Of a DNA stretch of 64,000 nucleotides, positions 29,069 through 36,496 are shown piece by piece (within the stretch, counting starts at the first letter, position 1; the number at the start of each line of letters is the position of its first letter). The stretch spans positions 620,001-684,000 of the forward strand of contig NZ_AP017315.1 in assembly GCF_002355395.1 (NCBI RefSeq), read 5' to 3'. The position numbers and the translations under genes are program-made. The notes beneath the pieces were generated by a model. The model ran no database searches. It was given only the letters and a program-made list of their open reading frames with translations, and was not told where the DNA came from. The stretch comes from Microcella alkaliphila (GTDB lineage Bacteria; Actinomycetota; Actinomycetes; Actinomycetales; Microbacteriaceae).

Positions 29069-29327
29069 GCTTGGCGGCGCGCGACCGCCGCACCGCGCTC
29101 ACGATGAGCAGGGCGACGATGAGGCCGAACCCGATCGGCAGACTGATGAGCGGCAGCATGGTCACCCATGCCCATACGCCCGAGGTGAATTCGCGGGGGT
29201 CGAGCCCGGCTGACACGGCCGACATGAGGGCGATGAAGCAGCCCAGGCTGATGACGATAACGACGGCCACGAGGTAGGCGAGCACGCGCTCGGCGCGGTT
29301 ACCCATGACGATCGACTCTTCTGGCAT
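29055..29327 (-). CDS. Small two-helix membrane protein
   Basis: This 90-residue protein has two hydrophobic helices (residues about 16-38 and 53-75) and a basic C-terminus. I do not recognise a named family; similar small proteins often precede the helicase-associated gene in actinobacteria. A TATCCT box lies 7 bases before the ATG at 29327; a second ATG at 29306 is possible. The gene heads the run of three ending in the XPB helicase. Confidence 0.7.
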   Translation of the reverse strand: MPEESIVMGNRAERVLAYLVAVVIVISLGCFIALMSAVSAGLDPREFTSGVWAWVTMLPLISLPIGFGLIVALLIVSAVRRSRAAKHAGG

Positions 29328-29438
29328 ACGCCCAAGGATAGGCCCGCGTGAGGAGGGCGGCCTAGCCCCCGCTCCAGGGGGCACGATGCGCCGGGTATCC
29401 TCTCAGGGACGCACCACACCACCGTCAGGAGTACGCGC

Positions 29439-29819
29439 ATGCCCACCGGCAAGGTCAAGTTCTACGACCAAGACAAAGGCTTCGGCTTCATCGCCAGCGA
29501 TGAGGGCGATGAGGTGTTTCTGCACGCCTCCGCGCTGCCCGCAGGGGCGACCGTGAAGGCGGGCACTCGTCTCGAGTTCGGCATCGCGGACGGCAAGAGG
29601 GGTGCGCAGGCGCTCTCGGTGCGCATCCTCGACGCAAAGCCGACGTTATCGGCGATGAATCGCAAGCCGGCCGACGAGATGGCGATCATCGTCGAAGACC
29701 TCATCAAGCTGCTCGACAACGTGGGCGGACGCCTCCGCGGCGGCCGATACCCCGACCGTGAACATGGCCGCAAGATCGCCGCCGTGCTGCGTAAGGTCGC
29801 GGACGACCTGGATGCCTGA
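29439..29819 (+). CDS. Cold-shock-domain protein with C-terminal extension
   Basis: This 126-residue protein has an N-terminal OB-fold (GKVKFYDQDKGFGFIASDEG, RNP2 VFLHAS) and a helical extension of about 60 residues (ADEMAIIVEDLIKLLDNVGG to the end) that ordinary Csp proteins lack. The extension is basic to mixed in charge. The family is typical of actinobacteria beside DUF3027 and serC genes. The next gene overlaps its end by 8 bases, so the pair are coupled. Confidence 0.9.
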   Translation: MPTGKVKFYDQDKGFGFIASDEGDEVFLHASALPAGATVKAGTRLEFGIADGKRGAQALSVRILDAKPTLSAMNRKPADEMAIIVEDLIKLLDNVGGRLRGGRYPDREHGRKIAAVLRKVADDLDA

Positions 29820-30291
29820 CGCGCCCGGTCCCGAAGCGCTCGAGGCCCTCAGCCGAGCGGCGCTCGCCGAGATCACGCCCGAGCGAACGGTGGGCCAACT
29901 GCGCGAGGCGACGGAAGCGGACGGTGCCGCGACACTGCTGTTCTCGACGACGATGGGCGGCTACCCCGGCTGGGTGTGGACGGTCAGCGTCAGCACGATC
30001 GACCCCGAAGCCCCGAGCGTGCTGGAGACGGAACTGATGCCCGGTGATGGAGCGCTCGTCGCGCCCGACTGGGTTCCCTGGGCCGATCGCATGGACGAGT
30101 TCCTCGCCCAGCAGGCCGCTGCGGAGGCGGACGCGGCTGACGACGACTCCGACGACGACGATGCCGACGAGCATGACCTGCATGACGATCACGACGCTGA
30201 TGTGTTCGACGGCGTCGACATCGACGCGCACGCCGACGAGTTCGACGCCGACTCCCCGGGCTCTGTCGACGCTAGCGACGAGGACGACTGA
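29812..30291 (+). CDS. DUF3027 protein with Asp-rich tail
   Basis: This 159-residue protein has the DUF3027 core GGYPGWVWTVSVSTID and LVAPDWVPWADRM. The last 60 residues are dominated by Asp, Glu and His, giving a very acidic tail that may bind cations or stay disordered. The ATG at 29812 overlaps the preceding csp-type gene. The 3' end overlaps the convergent DUF2530 gene by 20 bases. Function is unknown. Confidence 0.83.
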   Translation: MPDAPGPEALEALSRAALAEITPERTVGQLREATEADGAATLLFSTTMGGYPGWVWTVSVSTIDPEAPSVLETELMPGDGALVAPDWVPWADRMDEFLAQQAAAEADAADDDSDDDDADEHDLHDDHDADVFDGVDIDAHADEFDADSPGSVDASDEDD

Positions 30292-30505
30292 CGACGATCA
30301 GTCCGAGGGTGCCGAGCGCGATGCCGATTCCGGCCGTGACGAGCATCCCGAGGGTGTCGGCGGTGACGCCGGTGAGCGCCATGACGGCGACAGCCGCGAT
30401 GGCGACGAGCCAGAGGGCGATGCCGACAAGATAGGCGAGCCGGTCGTTGGTCGCGAGCGGCTCCGGCTGGGGCCGGCGCTCGTCGTGTGGCACCCAGAGC
30501 CGCAC
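30272..30505 (-). CDS. DUF2530 small membrane protein
   Basis: This 77-residue protein starts at a GTG 4 bases past the serC stop and reads VRLWVPHDERRPQPEPLATN, followed by two membrane helices and a short basic end. DUF2530 proteins have this size and topology. The longer upstream frame lies antisense-free inside serC and is not needed. It is probably co-transcribed with serC. Confidence 0.78.
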   Translation of the reverse strand: MRLWVPHDERRPQPEPLATNDRLAYLVGIALWLVAIAAVAVMALTGVTADTLGMLVTAGIGIALGTLGLIVVSRPRR

Positions 30506-30509
30506 GAGG

Positions 30510-31625
30510 CTATCCCGCCACTCGCTCGAGCACATAGTCGAGGCTGCGGATGAGCTGGCGGACGTCGTCGGGCTCGATGGCGACGAAGGTCGCGATGCGC
30601 AGCTGGTTGCGGCCGAGCTTGCGGTAGGGCTCGGTGTCGACGATGCCGTTGGCGCGAAGGGTGGCGGCGACGGTCGCCGCGTCAACGCTGTCGTCGAGGT
30701 CGATGGTGACCACCACGGGGGAGCGCTGCTCAGGGTTCGCCACGAACGGCGTCGCCAGCGGGTGCGACTCCGCCCAGTCGTACAGCAGCCCGCTCGACGT
30801 GGCCGTGCGCTCGCCGCACCAGGCGAGGCCGCCGGATTCGTTCATCCACCGTACCTGCTCGTCGAGCAGAACGAGCGTCGCGAGTGCGGGGGTGTTCAGG
30901 GTCTGGTCGAGCCGCGAGTTGTCGATCGCCGCGGTCAGCGACAGGAAGGGCGGGATGAATCGGTCGGATGCGTCGATCCGCTCGGCGCGTTCAACCGCGG
31001 CGGGGCTCATCAGCGCGATCCAGAGGCCACCATCGCCCGCGAAGTTCTTCTGCGGCGCGAAGTAGTACACGTCGGTCTCGGTGATGTCGATGTCGATGCC
31101 GCCGGCCGCGCTCGTGGCATCGACGACCGTGAGGGCGCCGTCATCACCGTGGATGCGCGTGACCGGGCTCGCAACACCGGTCGACGTTTCGTTGTGCGGG
31201 TACGCGTACACGTCGACGCCCGAGACGGGTTCGAGGGTTCCACGCGTGCCGGCATCGGTCTTGACGACGTGCGGTGCCTCCAGCCACGGCGCACGGGCCG
31301 AGGCGACGAACTTGCTGCCGAACTCGCCGAAGTCGAGGTGGCCGCTGCGGCGCTCGATGAGCCCGGCCGCCGCGATATCCCAGAAGGCGGTCGATCCGCC
31401 GTTGCCGAGCACAACCTCGTAACCGTCGGGAAGGCGAAACAGGTCACGAAGACCGGCGCGGACGCTGCCGACCAGTGCCTTCACCGGCTTCTGGCGGTGC
31501 GACGTACCGAGCAGATGAGCGGCGCCCGTGACCGCGGCGACCTGCTCGGGGCGCACCTTCGAGGGACCGCATCCGAATCGACCATCGGCGGGCAGGAGTT
31601 CTGCGGGGATCGTGATGTCGGCCAT
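30510..31625 (-). CDS. serC: Phosphoserine aminotransferase
   Basis: This 371-residue PLP enzyme converts 3-phosphohydroxypyruvate and glutamate to phosphoserine in serine synthesis. The PLP lysine is in YYFAPQKNFAGDGG. The N-terminus has the substrate-binding FGCGPSKVRPEQ, and LGTSHRQKPVK matches the actinobacterial SerC subtype. A TAGGAT box 6 bases before the ATG points to leaderless transcription. Confidence 0.96.
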   Translation of the reverse strand: MADITIPAELLPADGRFGCGPSKVRPEQVAAVTGAAHLLGTSHRQKPVKALVGSVRAGLRDLFRLPDGYEVVLGNGGSTAFWDIAAAGLIERRSGHLDFGEFGSKFVASARAPWLEAPHVVKTDAGTRGTLEPVSGVDVYAYPHNETSTGVASPVTRIHGDDGALTVVDATSAAGGIDIDITETDVYYFAPQKNFAGDGGLWIALMSPAAVERAERIDASDRFIPPFLSLTAAIDNSRLDQTLNTPALATLVLLDEQVRWMNESGGLAWCGERTATSSGLLYDWAESHPLATPFVANPEQRSPVVVTIDLDDSVDAATVAATLRANGIVDTEPYRKLGRNQLRIATFVAIEPDDVRQLIRSLDYVLERVAG

Positions 31626-31732
31626 GCACGAATCCTACTGACCGCGCCCACCGGGAAGGTCTCGCCTGCCGCGAGCGTTTAGGCTGGTGATCGCGCTCCC
31701 TGGGGAGCCAGAACGCCGATAAGGAGTGGCAG

Positions 31733-32422
31733 ATGACCGATCTCGTCGACACGACCGAGATGTATCTGCGCACCATCCTCGATCTGGAGGAAGAGGGCAT
31801 CACTCCGCTGCGCGCGCGCATCTCTGAACGCATCGGACACTCGGGCCCCACCGTGTCACAGACCGTGGCGCGCATGGAGCGCGACGGACTGGTCAGCATT
31901 GAGGATGACCGTCAGCTCGCTCTCACGAGCGAAGGTCGGGCAAAGGCCACCGCGGTCATGCGCAAGCATCGGCTTGCCGAGCGGCTGCTCGCCGACGTCA
32001 TCGGGCTGGACTGGTCACTCGTTCACGAGGAGGCCTGCCGGTGGGAGCACGTCATGAGCGAGCAGGTCGAGCGGCGAATCATCGCGCTGCTCGGGGACAC
32101 CACCGAGTCTCCGTACGGTAATCCGATCCCGGGGCTGGAAGAGTTCGGGCTTCCCGAAGCCGAACCGTTTCTCGACGGCGTTATTGCCCTGCAGCACGCC
32201 CTTGCCGCCGGAACGCGGCACTGCACTGTTCGCCGCCTCGCCGAGCCCGTGCAGTTTGACCCCGACGTTCTGCATCAGCTTCACGAGGCGGGCGTCGTGC
32301 CAGGGGCGGAGGCGGTTATCCGCGCCGGAGACGGGGGGTACATCTCCGTCGAGATTGTGGGCCGGGCCGAGGCGATCGAGCTGCCGCCCGAGGTCGCGCA
32401 GCACATCTATGTCGCCGACTGA
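31733..32422 (+). CDS. ideR: Iron-dependent DtxR/IdeR-family repressor
   Basis: This 229-residue metalloregulator has an N-terminal winged helix (SGPTVSQTVARMERDGLV), a dimerisation and metal-binding domain with the ligand cluster HRLAERLLADVIG and EEACRWEHVMS (His, Glu and Cys in the DtxR positions), and a C-terminal SH3-like domain. With Fe2+ it should bind iron boxes such as those at 12741, 17222 and 22170. The ATG follows AAGGAG. A manganese-type orthologue is possible, but the Cys ligand supports IdeR/DtxR. Confidence 0.93.
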   Translation: MTDLVDTTEMYLRTILDLEEEGITPLRARISERIGHSGPTVSQTVARMERDGLVSIEDDRQLALTSEGRAKATAVMRKHRLAERLLADVIGLDWSLVHEEACRWEHVMSEQVERRIIALLGDTTESPYGNPIPGLEEFGLPEAEPFLDGVIALQHALAAGTRHCTVRRLAEPVQFDPDVLHQLHEAGVVPGAEAVIRAGDGGYISVEIVGRAEAIELPPEVAQHIYVAD

Positions 32423-32457
32423 GCATTAACCACCATATGTGGGGGTCGCGCGTCGGC

Positions 32458-32487
32458 TTGTGACCTTTCCGTTACCTCGCGTACACT
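32458..32487 (+). promoter_or_regulatory. Promoter of the NlpC/P60 gene
   Basis: TTGTGA (32458-32463), an 18-base spacer and TACACT (32482-32487) form a good sigma-A-type promoter. Transcription would start near 32494, giving a leader of about 130 bases before the TTG start. Confidence 0.65.
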
Positions 32488-32493
32488 CGCCGA

Positions 32494-32625
32494 GTCGCCG
32501 CGTTACCCCACGTCGGCGGCTCCGACGCAGGACGCCCGCACCGCCCGTCTCCTGCCCGGACCGTGGAACACACGAAAACAGTGACGGGCCGCACGCATGG
32601 AGCGGCGAGGCGCAGGAGATTTCTC
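32494..32625 (+). promoter_or_regulatory. Structured 5' leader of the NlpC/P60 gene, candidate riboswitch
   Basis: CTCCTGC (32549-32555) is a perfect complement of GCAGGAG (32612-32618), which contains the ribosome site. The same segment also pairs with GCAGGA (32527-32532), so two exclusive folds would hide or free the ribosome site. GCCCGTC (32543-32549) can also pair with GACGGGC (32583-32589), and GCCGC/GCGGC form a hairpin at 32588-32606. I do not see the c-di-AMP (ydaO) consensus. Confidence 0.55.
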
Positions 32626-33501
32626 TTGATCCAAGGCACCCCCGGCGAGACCCCGCGCAGCACCCCGCGCGATGATGCCACCCCTCTTCGACGCCGCGAC
32701 CTTCGCGCCGAGCGCACCGGCCTCGTTGTTCGCCCTCCCGTCGCTGCGCCGGCTGTCGCATCCAGCCCCTCAGCCGCTCGCCCCGCCCGCACCGCGGGAG
32801 TCAAGCGGACGGCCGTCAACATGGCGGTCATCACCGTCGCCACGGGGCTCATCGCCACTATGGCGCTGCCCGGAACCTCGCTCGTCGCCGACCCCGTCGC
32901 GAACGCCGAGAATTCGATCGCGAGCGGCAACGCTGAGGCGATCGCGCAGCTCATGGCTACCGAAGCGCAGAGTGTCGACGTCGCCTCCGACGTTGCCGTG
33001 GCCGCGGCTTTCCGTGACGACTTTGGCGCGACGACCGTCGAAGAGCTGGCCGCCGCGCGTGCCGCCGAAGAGCGCGCCGCGCAGATCGCGGCCGCCGCGG
33101 CGGCTCCTGCATACACCGGCCCCGGAGTCTCAGACTTCCTTGCGAATCCGCCCTACCCGGCCGTTGACCTGGATCAGGTGGTGCAGGTGGCGCTTCAATA
33201 CCAGGGAACCCCGTACCTCTTCGGTGGCACTACCCCTGCAGGATTCGATTGCTCCGGATTCGTGCAGTTCGTGTACGCGCAGTTCGGCCTGGCTATTCCC
33301 CGCACGGTGGTCACTCAGGCTGCCTTCGGTACGCGCATTTCGCGCGAAGACGCTCGCCCGGGTGACGTCGTGATCATGCCCGGACACAACGGCTTCTACA
33401 TGGGCAATGGCATGATCTTGGACTCGCCGCGAGCGGGCAGTGTTGTCAGTGTGCGCCCGATTTGGACCGACAACTACTACATCGTTCGCTTCGGCGCCTG
33501 A
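32626..33501 (+). CDS. NlpC/P60 cell-wall hydrolase
   Basis: This 291-residue exported protein has a basic N-terminus, a signal-like hydrophobic helix (MAVITVATGLIATMALPGTS), an Ala/Glu-rich helical region and a C-terminal NlpC/P60 domain with catalytic Cys in PAGFDCSGFVQFVY and His in VIMPGHNGFYMGNG. Such enzymes cut peptide stems of peptidoglycan. The TTG at 32626 is preferred: AGGAG lies 7 bases before it. A GTG at 32563 would lengthen the head inside the structured leader and has no ribosome site. Confidence 0.88.
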   Translation: MIQGTPGETPRSTPRDDATPLRRRDLRAERTGLVVRPPVAAPAVASSPSAARPARTAGVKRTAVNMAVITVATGLIATMALPGTSLVADPVANAENSIASGNAEAIAQLMATEAQSVDVASDVAVAAAFRDDFGATTVEELAAARAAEERAAQIAAAAAAPAYTGPGVSDFLANPPYPAVDLDQVVQVALQYQGTPYLFGGTTPAGFDCSGFVQFVYAQFGLAIPRTVVTQAAFGTRISREDARPGDVVIMPGHNGFYMGNGMILDSPRAGSVVSVRPIWTDNYYIVRFGA

Positions 33502-33591
33502 CGCGCCGGACACTCGCGTGACGGGCGTCGTTCACCTTCGTGGGTTAGCCTGACCGCATCGACGCCATAAGGCGTCGGCCGAGGAGCGACC

Positions 33592-33708
33592 ATGCGAGAC
33601 CGACGCGACATCCAAACCGTGGATGCGCGCGCCGTTTTTCGCATAGTCGGCGGCGTTCGCGACATCGTGCCCTGTCACGCTGTCGCCGGAACAAGCACTG
33701 CTGTCTGA
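33592..33708 (+). CDS. Candidate 38-residue ORF or small regulatory RNA
   Basis: An ATG 7 bases after GAGGAG opens a 38-codon frame (MRDRRDIQTVDARAVF at the start) whose TGA stop falls on the single unpaired base of a strong terminator. A 7-base hairpin with an ATAA loop (33560-33577) precedes it. The codon choice is less biased than in neighbouring genes, so the transcript may be an sRNA or attenuator leader rather than a protein gene. It is an independent short unit between the NlpC/P60 and HNH genes. Confidence 0.45.
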   Translation: MRDRRDIQTVDARAVFRIVGGVRDIVPCHAVAGTSTAV

Positions 33709-33724
33709 CAGCAGTGCTTTTTTT
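33693..33724 (+). terminator. Strong rho-independent terminator
   Basis: AAGCACTGCTGTC (33693-33705) and GACAGCAGTGCTT (33707-33719) are exact complements separated by one base, so the outer 11 pairs form the stem. It is followed by a run of T to 33724. It ends the short unit at 33592. Confidence 0.95.
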
Positions 33725-33821
33725 GTGCCCACGCGGGGAGTGAACACCGAACTGCTCGACCGAAGCCGGTGTCGATATGGGACCGTCCGCAGGCCATGCG
33801 GGCCCGTCGACAGGAGAAGCC

Positions 33822-34325
33822 GTGCGCACACTCGTCCTCAACGCTGGATACGAGCCCCTCGCCGTCGTGTCGTTCCGCCGCGCCCTCGTGCTGGTGATGA
33901 ACGGGAAGGCGAGCGTGCTTGCCGCCGATGGCGAGCATCCCGTCTTTGGGATTACCGATGCGTTCGACCGGCCCAGCGTGATCGTGCTGCGACGCTACGT
34001 CAAGATCCCGCACGCGCGGAAGGTGCCGCTCACCCGCCGCGGGGTGCTGCGGCGCGACGGCAACCGGTGCGCCTACTGCAGCGGCTTCGCCTCGACGATC
34101 GACCACGTGCATCCCCGCTCTCGGGGCGGTGCCGACTCGTGGGAGAACCTGGTCGCCTGCTGCCTGAAGTGCAACAACATCAAGGGCGACCGCACGCCGG
34201 CCGAGATGGGGTGGCAGTTGCGGGTGACGCCGAAGGCTCCGCACGGCACGGCGTGGCTCGTGCGCGGCATCGAGCGGCCCCAGCCACAGTGGGACGAGTA
34301 CTTGGCGCCCGCGGTCGCGGCGTGA
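33822..34325 (+). CDS. HNH endonuclease
   Basis: This 167-residue protein opens VRTLVLNAGYEPLAVVSFRR, the usual start of this actinobacterial HNH family. The zinc-bound HNH core carries CAYC, then STIDHVHPRSRGGADSWENL and CCLKCNNIKGD. The GTG at 33822 follows AGGAGA. It stands alone; it may be a housekeeping or defence nuclease. No intron or restriction partner is nearby. Confidence 0.9.
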   Translation: MRTLVLNAGYEPLAVVSFRRALVLVMNGKASVLAADGEHPVFGITDAFDRPSVIVLRRYVKIPHARKVPLTRRGVLRRDGNRCAYCSGFASTIDHVHPRSRGGADSWENLVACCLKCNNIKGDRTPAEMGWQLRVTPKAPHGTAWLVRGIERPQPQWDEYLAPAVAA

Positions 34326-34329
34326 GGTT

Positions 34330-35259
34330 CTAGCCGGGCGCGACCCCGAGCATCCGGCGCAGTGCCTCGGCGCGGCGCCGAGCCGTGTCGCGTGAGATGG
34401 GCGCGCGCGGTTCGGCGACGTCGAAGCCGTGGTAGGCGCCCGGGATCGTGACGAGCTCGCACTCTGTGCCCGCTTCCTGCAGCGACGAGGCGTAGGCAAC
34501 GTCCTCGTCGTGGAATAGGTCGGCGGTGCCGACGGCGATCCAGGTGGGCGGGAACCCGGCGAGGTCGGTGCGCCGTGCGGGCACAGCGTCGGTGGGCGGG
34601 TCTTCCGCCTGCTCGCCGAGGTACAGGCCCCACCCGAGGCGGTTGCTGGCGCCATTCCAGAGGCGGAGCCAGGGCGGGTCCGAGGCGCTTGGGTCGGCGG
34701 CCGTGCGGTCGTCCAGCATCGGGTGCAGCAGCGCTTGCCCCGCGAGGGTCAGCCTGCCGGCATCGACCGTGCGCGCGGTGACCGCGGCCGCGAGCCCGCC
34801 GCCCGCCGAATCACCCGTGAGTGCGATCCGCGCGCGGTCGACACGCGGATGCTCGGCAAGCCAGTTCAGCGCCGTCTCACAGTCGTCGAGGGGAGCCGGG
34901 TAGGGGTGCTCGGGGGGCAAGCGGTAGCCGACGCTCGCGACCACCGCCCCGAGCGAGTCAGCGAGCGTGCGGCACAGCGCGTCGGACCCTCGTGGTCCAC
35001 CGATGATGAGACCGCCACCGTGAATCTGCACGACCGCGGGGAGCCCGCCGTGTGAGGGGGCGGTGGTCGGCCAGTGCACTCGCAGGTGGGCGCCGTCGGG
35101 AAGCGGCACGAGTTCGCCGCTGCGTGGAGGCTTCCCGGCACCCAGTCGGCCCAGCGCACGCAAGATTCGTCGGTTGCGCGCCGTCGCCGAGGTGCGCGGC
35201 ATGAGGCGTGCCCGCGTGAGGTCGGGGTGGAACGAGGGGCCATCGGTGCCGCGAGCCAT
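34330..35259 (-). CDS. Alpha/beta-hydrolase, hormone-sensitive-lipase family
   Basis: This 309-residue esterase has the oxyanion HGGG motif (VQIHGGGLIIGGPRG), nucleophile Ser in LTGDSAGGGLAAA, acid in GTADLFHDEDVAYA and His in GAYHGFDVAEP. This is the complete HSL (family IV) set, with no signal peptide. A TAGAGT box lies 6 bases before the ATG, so it is probably leaderless. It converges with the HNH gene. Confidence 0.92.
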   Translation of the reverse strand: MARGTDGPSFHPDLTRARLMPRTSATARNRRILRALGRLGAGKPPRSGELVPLPDGAHLRVHWPTTAPSHGGLPAVVQIHGGGLIIGGPRGSDALCRTLADSLGAVVASVGYRLPPEHPYPAPLDDCETALNWLAEHPRVDRARIALTGDSAGGGLAAAVTARTVDAGRLTLAGQALLHPMLDDRTAADPSASDPPWLRLWNGASNRLGWGLYLGEQAEDPPTDAVPARRTDLAGFPPTWIAVGTADLFHDEDVAYASSLQEAGTECELVTIPGAYHGFDVAEPRAPISRDTARRRAEALRRMLGVAPG

Positions 35260-35301
35260 GCGGTCACTCTAGGCCGCACGGCCCGCGGACGGCACGTCGA
35301 C

Positions 35302-36183
35302 CTACAGTGGCTTGCCGCCCGTCACCGGGAGGATCGCGCCCGAGACGTAGGTTGCATCGTCGGAGGCGAGGTACACGTACGCGGGAGCGAGCTCGGCGGG
35401 CTGGCCGGCGCGGCCGAGCGGTGTGTCGGCGCCGAACTCGGCGACCTTCTCCTCAGGCCAGTCGGTGGCGGGGATCAGCGGAGTCCAGATAGGGCCGGGA
35501 GCGACAGCGTTCACGCGAATTCCCGCGTCGCCGAGGTCTTGCGCGAGGGCTTTCGTGAAGGCGACCTGCGCGGCCTTGGTCATCGCGTAGTCGATGAGAC
35601 CGGGCGAGGGGTTGAAGGCCTGGATCGAGGTCGTCGTGATGATCGACGACCCCTCGTGCAGGTGCGGGCGGGCCTCGGACGTCAGCCACAGCATGGAGTA
35701 CAGGTTGGTGCGCATCACCCGGTCCCACTCGTAGGTGCTGATCGACTCGATGCCGTCACGGTCGTCCTGGTAGGAGGCGTTGAGTACGAGGATGTCGAGC
35801 CCGCCGAACGTGGTGACGGTGCGTTCGACAGCGTCACGGCAGAACCCTTCGTCACGCACGTCCCCGGCGATTGTCAGCGCGCGACGTCCGGCGTCGGTGA
35901 TCAGCGCGGCGGTCGACGCGGCGTCAGCCTCTTCCTCGGGCAGGTGGATGATCGCGACATCGGCGCCCTCACGCGCGTACGCGATCGCGACGGCACGGCC
36001 GATTCCCGAGTCGCCACCCGAGATGAGTGCGCATCGACCCTCGAGTTTGCCGGTGCCCCGGTAGGTTGTCTCGCCGTGGTCGGGGGCAGGGCTCATCTGG
36101 TGGGTGAGGCCCGGCTGCGAGTCTTGGCTCTGCTTCGGGAATTCGTCGGGATGCTCGGAGCGGGGGTCGGTCGTGTCAGCCAT
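35302..36183 (-). CDS. Short-chain dehydrogenase/reductase (YhdF/YghA-like)
   Basis: This 293-residue SDR has an N-terminal extension of about 45 residues containing SQDSQPGLTHQMSPAPDHGE, found in the stress-related YghA/YhdF subgroup. The nucleotide motif is GGDSGIGRA and the catalytic pair is YAMTKA (Tyr and Lys). The C-terminus is SGAILPVTGGKPL. The ATG at 36183 follows GAGGAG by 8 bases. The substrate is unknown. Confidence 0.92.
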   Translation of the reverse strand: MADTTDPRSEHPDEFPKQSQDSQPGLTHQMSPAPDHGETTYRGTGKLEGRCALISGGDSGIGRAVAIAYAREGADVAIIHLPEEEADAASTAALITDAGRRALTIAGDVRDEGFCRDAVERTVTTFGGLDILVLNASYQDDRDGIESISTYEWDRVMRTNLYSMLWLTSEARPHLHEGSSIITTTSIQAFNPSPGLIDYAMTKAAQVAFTKALAQDLGDAGIRVNAVAPGPIWTPLIPATDWPEEKVAEFGADTPLGRAGQPAELAPAYVYLASDDATYVSGAILPVTGGKPL

Positions 36184-36296
36184 AGTGGTGTCTCCTCTCG
36201 ATCGGAAACGGCCACGATTCCAGCGCCCCGCGCATCCCGGCAAGGCATTCCCACGCGGCGCTCAGGCAGTCCATCGCGCCTAGACTGGTGGCGCCT

Positions 36297-36368
36297 GCCT
36301 CTGTAGCTCAATGGAAGAGCAGCTCCGTCCTAAGGAGAGGGTTGGGGGTTCGAGTCCCTCCAGGGGCA
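36297..36368 (+). tRNA. tRNA-Arg (anticodon CCT)
   Basis: Acceptor GCCTCTG (36297-36303) pairs with CAGGGGC (36361-36367) including one G-T pair. D-arm, anticodon loop GTCCTAA and T-arm with TTCGAGT are present; anticodon CCT reads AGG. A TAGACT box lies upstream at 36280. It marks the left edge of an IS-rich island, a common integration target. Confidence 0.92.
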
Positions 36369-36465
36369 CTGCTATTCCGGTCGGCTCTTCCGGTCGAGAC
36401 GCAGCGAACTGACTTTCAAGCTCCCGAGAGCAGGACGAGCCCGAGGCGTTACGTGGGCCGATCCG

Positions 36466-36481
36466 GGGACTCGCGAGTCCC
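36466..36481. repeat. 16-base perfect palindrome after tRNA-Arg
   Basis: GGGACTCGCGAGTCCC is a perfect palindrome between tRNA-Arg and the end of the glycosyltransferase remnant. No T-run follows on either strand. It could act as a weak terminator hairpin or a protein-binding site. Confidence 0.5.
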
Positions 36482-36496
36482 GTAACCGTGCCGAGT

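Noticed and set aside
32563..32625. GTG 32563 as start of the NlpC/P60 protein
   Set aside because: No ribosome site precedes it, it lies in the structured leader, and TTG 32626 has AGGAG at the right distance.
32494..32625. c-di-AMP (ydaO) riboswitch
   Set aside because: The conserved 3' ACCTCGCAGGCG-type and GGGGAACC-type blocks could not be located, so only a generic structured leader is claimed.
36466..36481. Terminator after tRNA-Arg
   Set aside because: The palindrome is perfect but no T-run follows on either strand, so it is listed only as a repeat.
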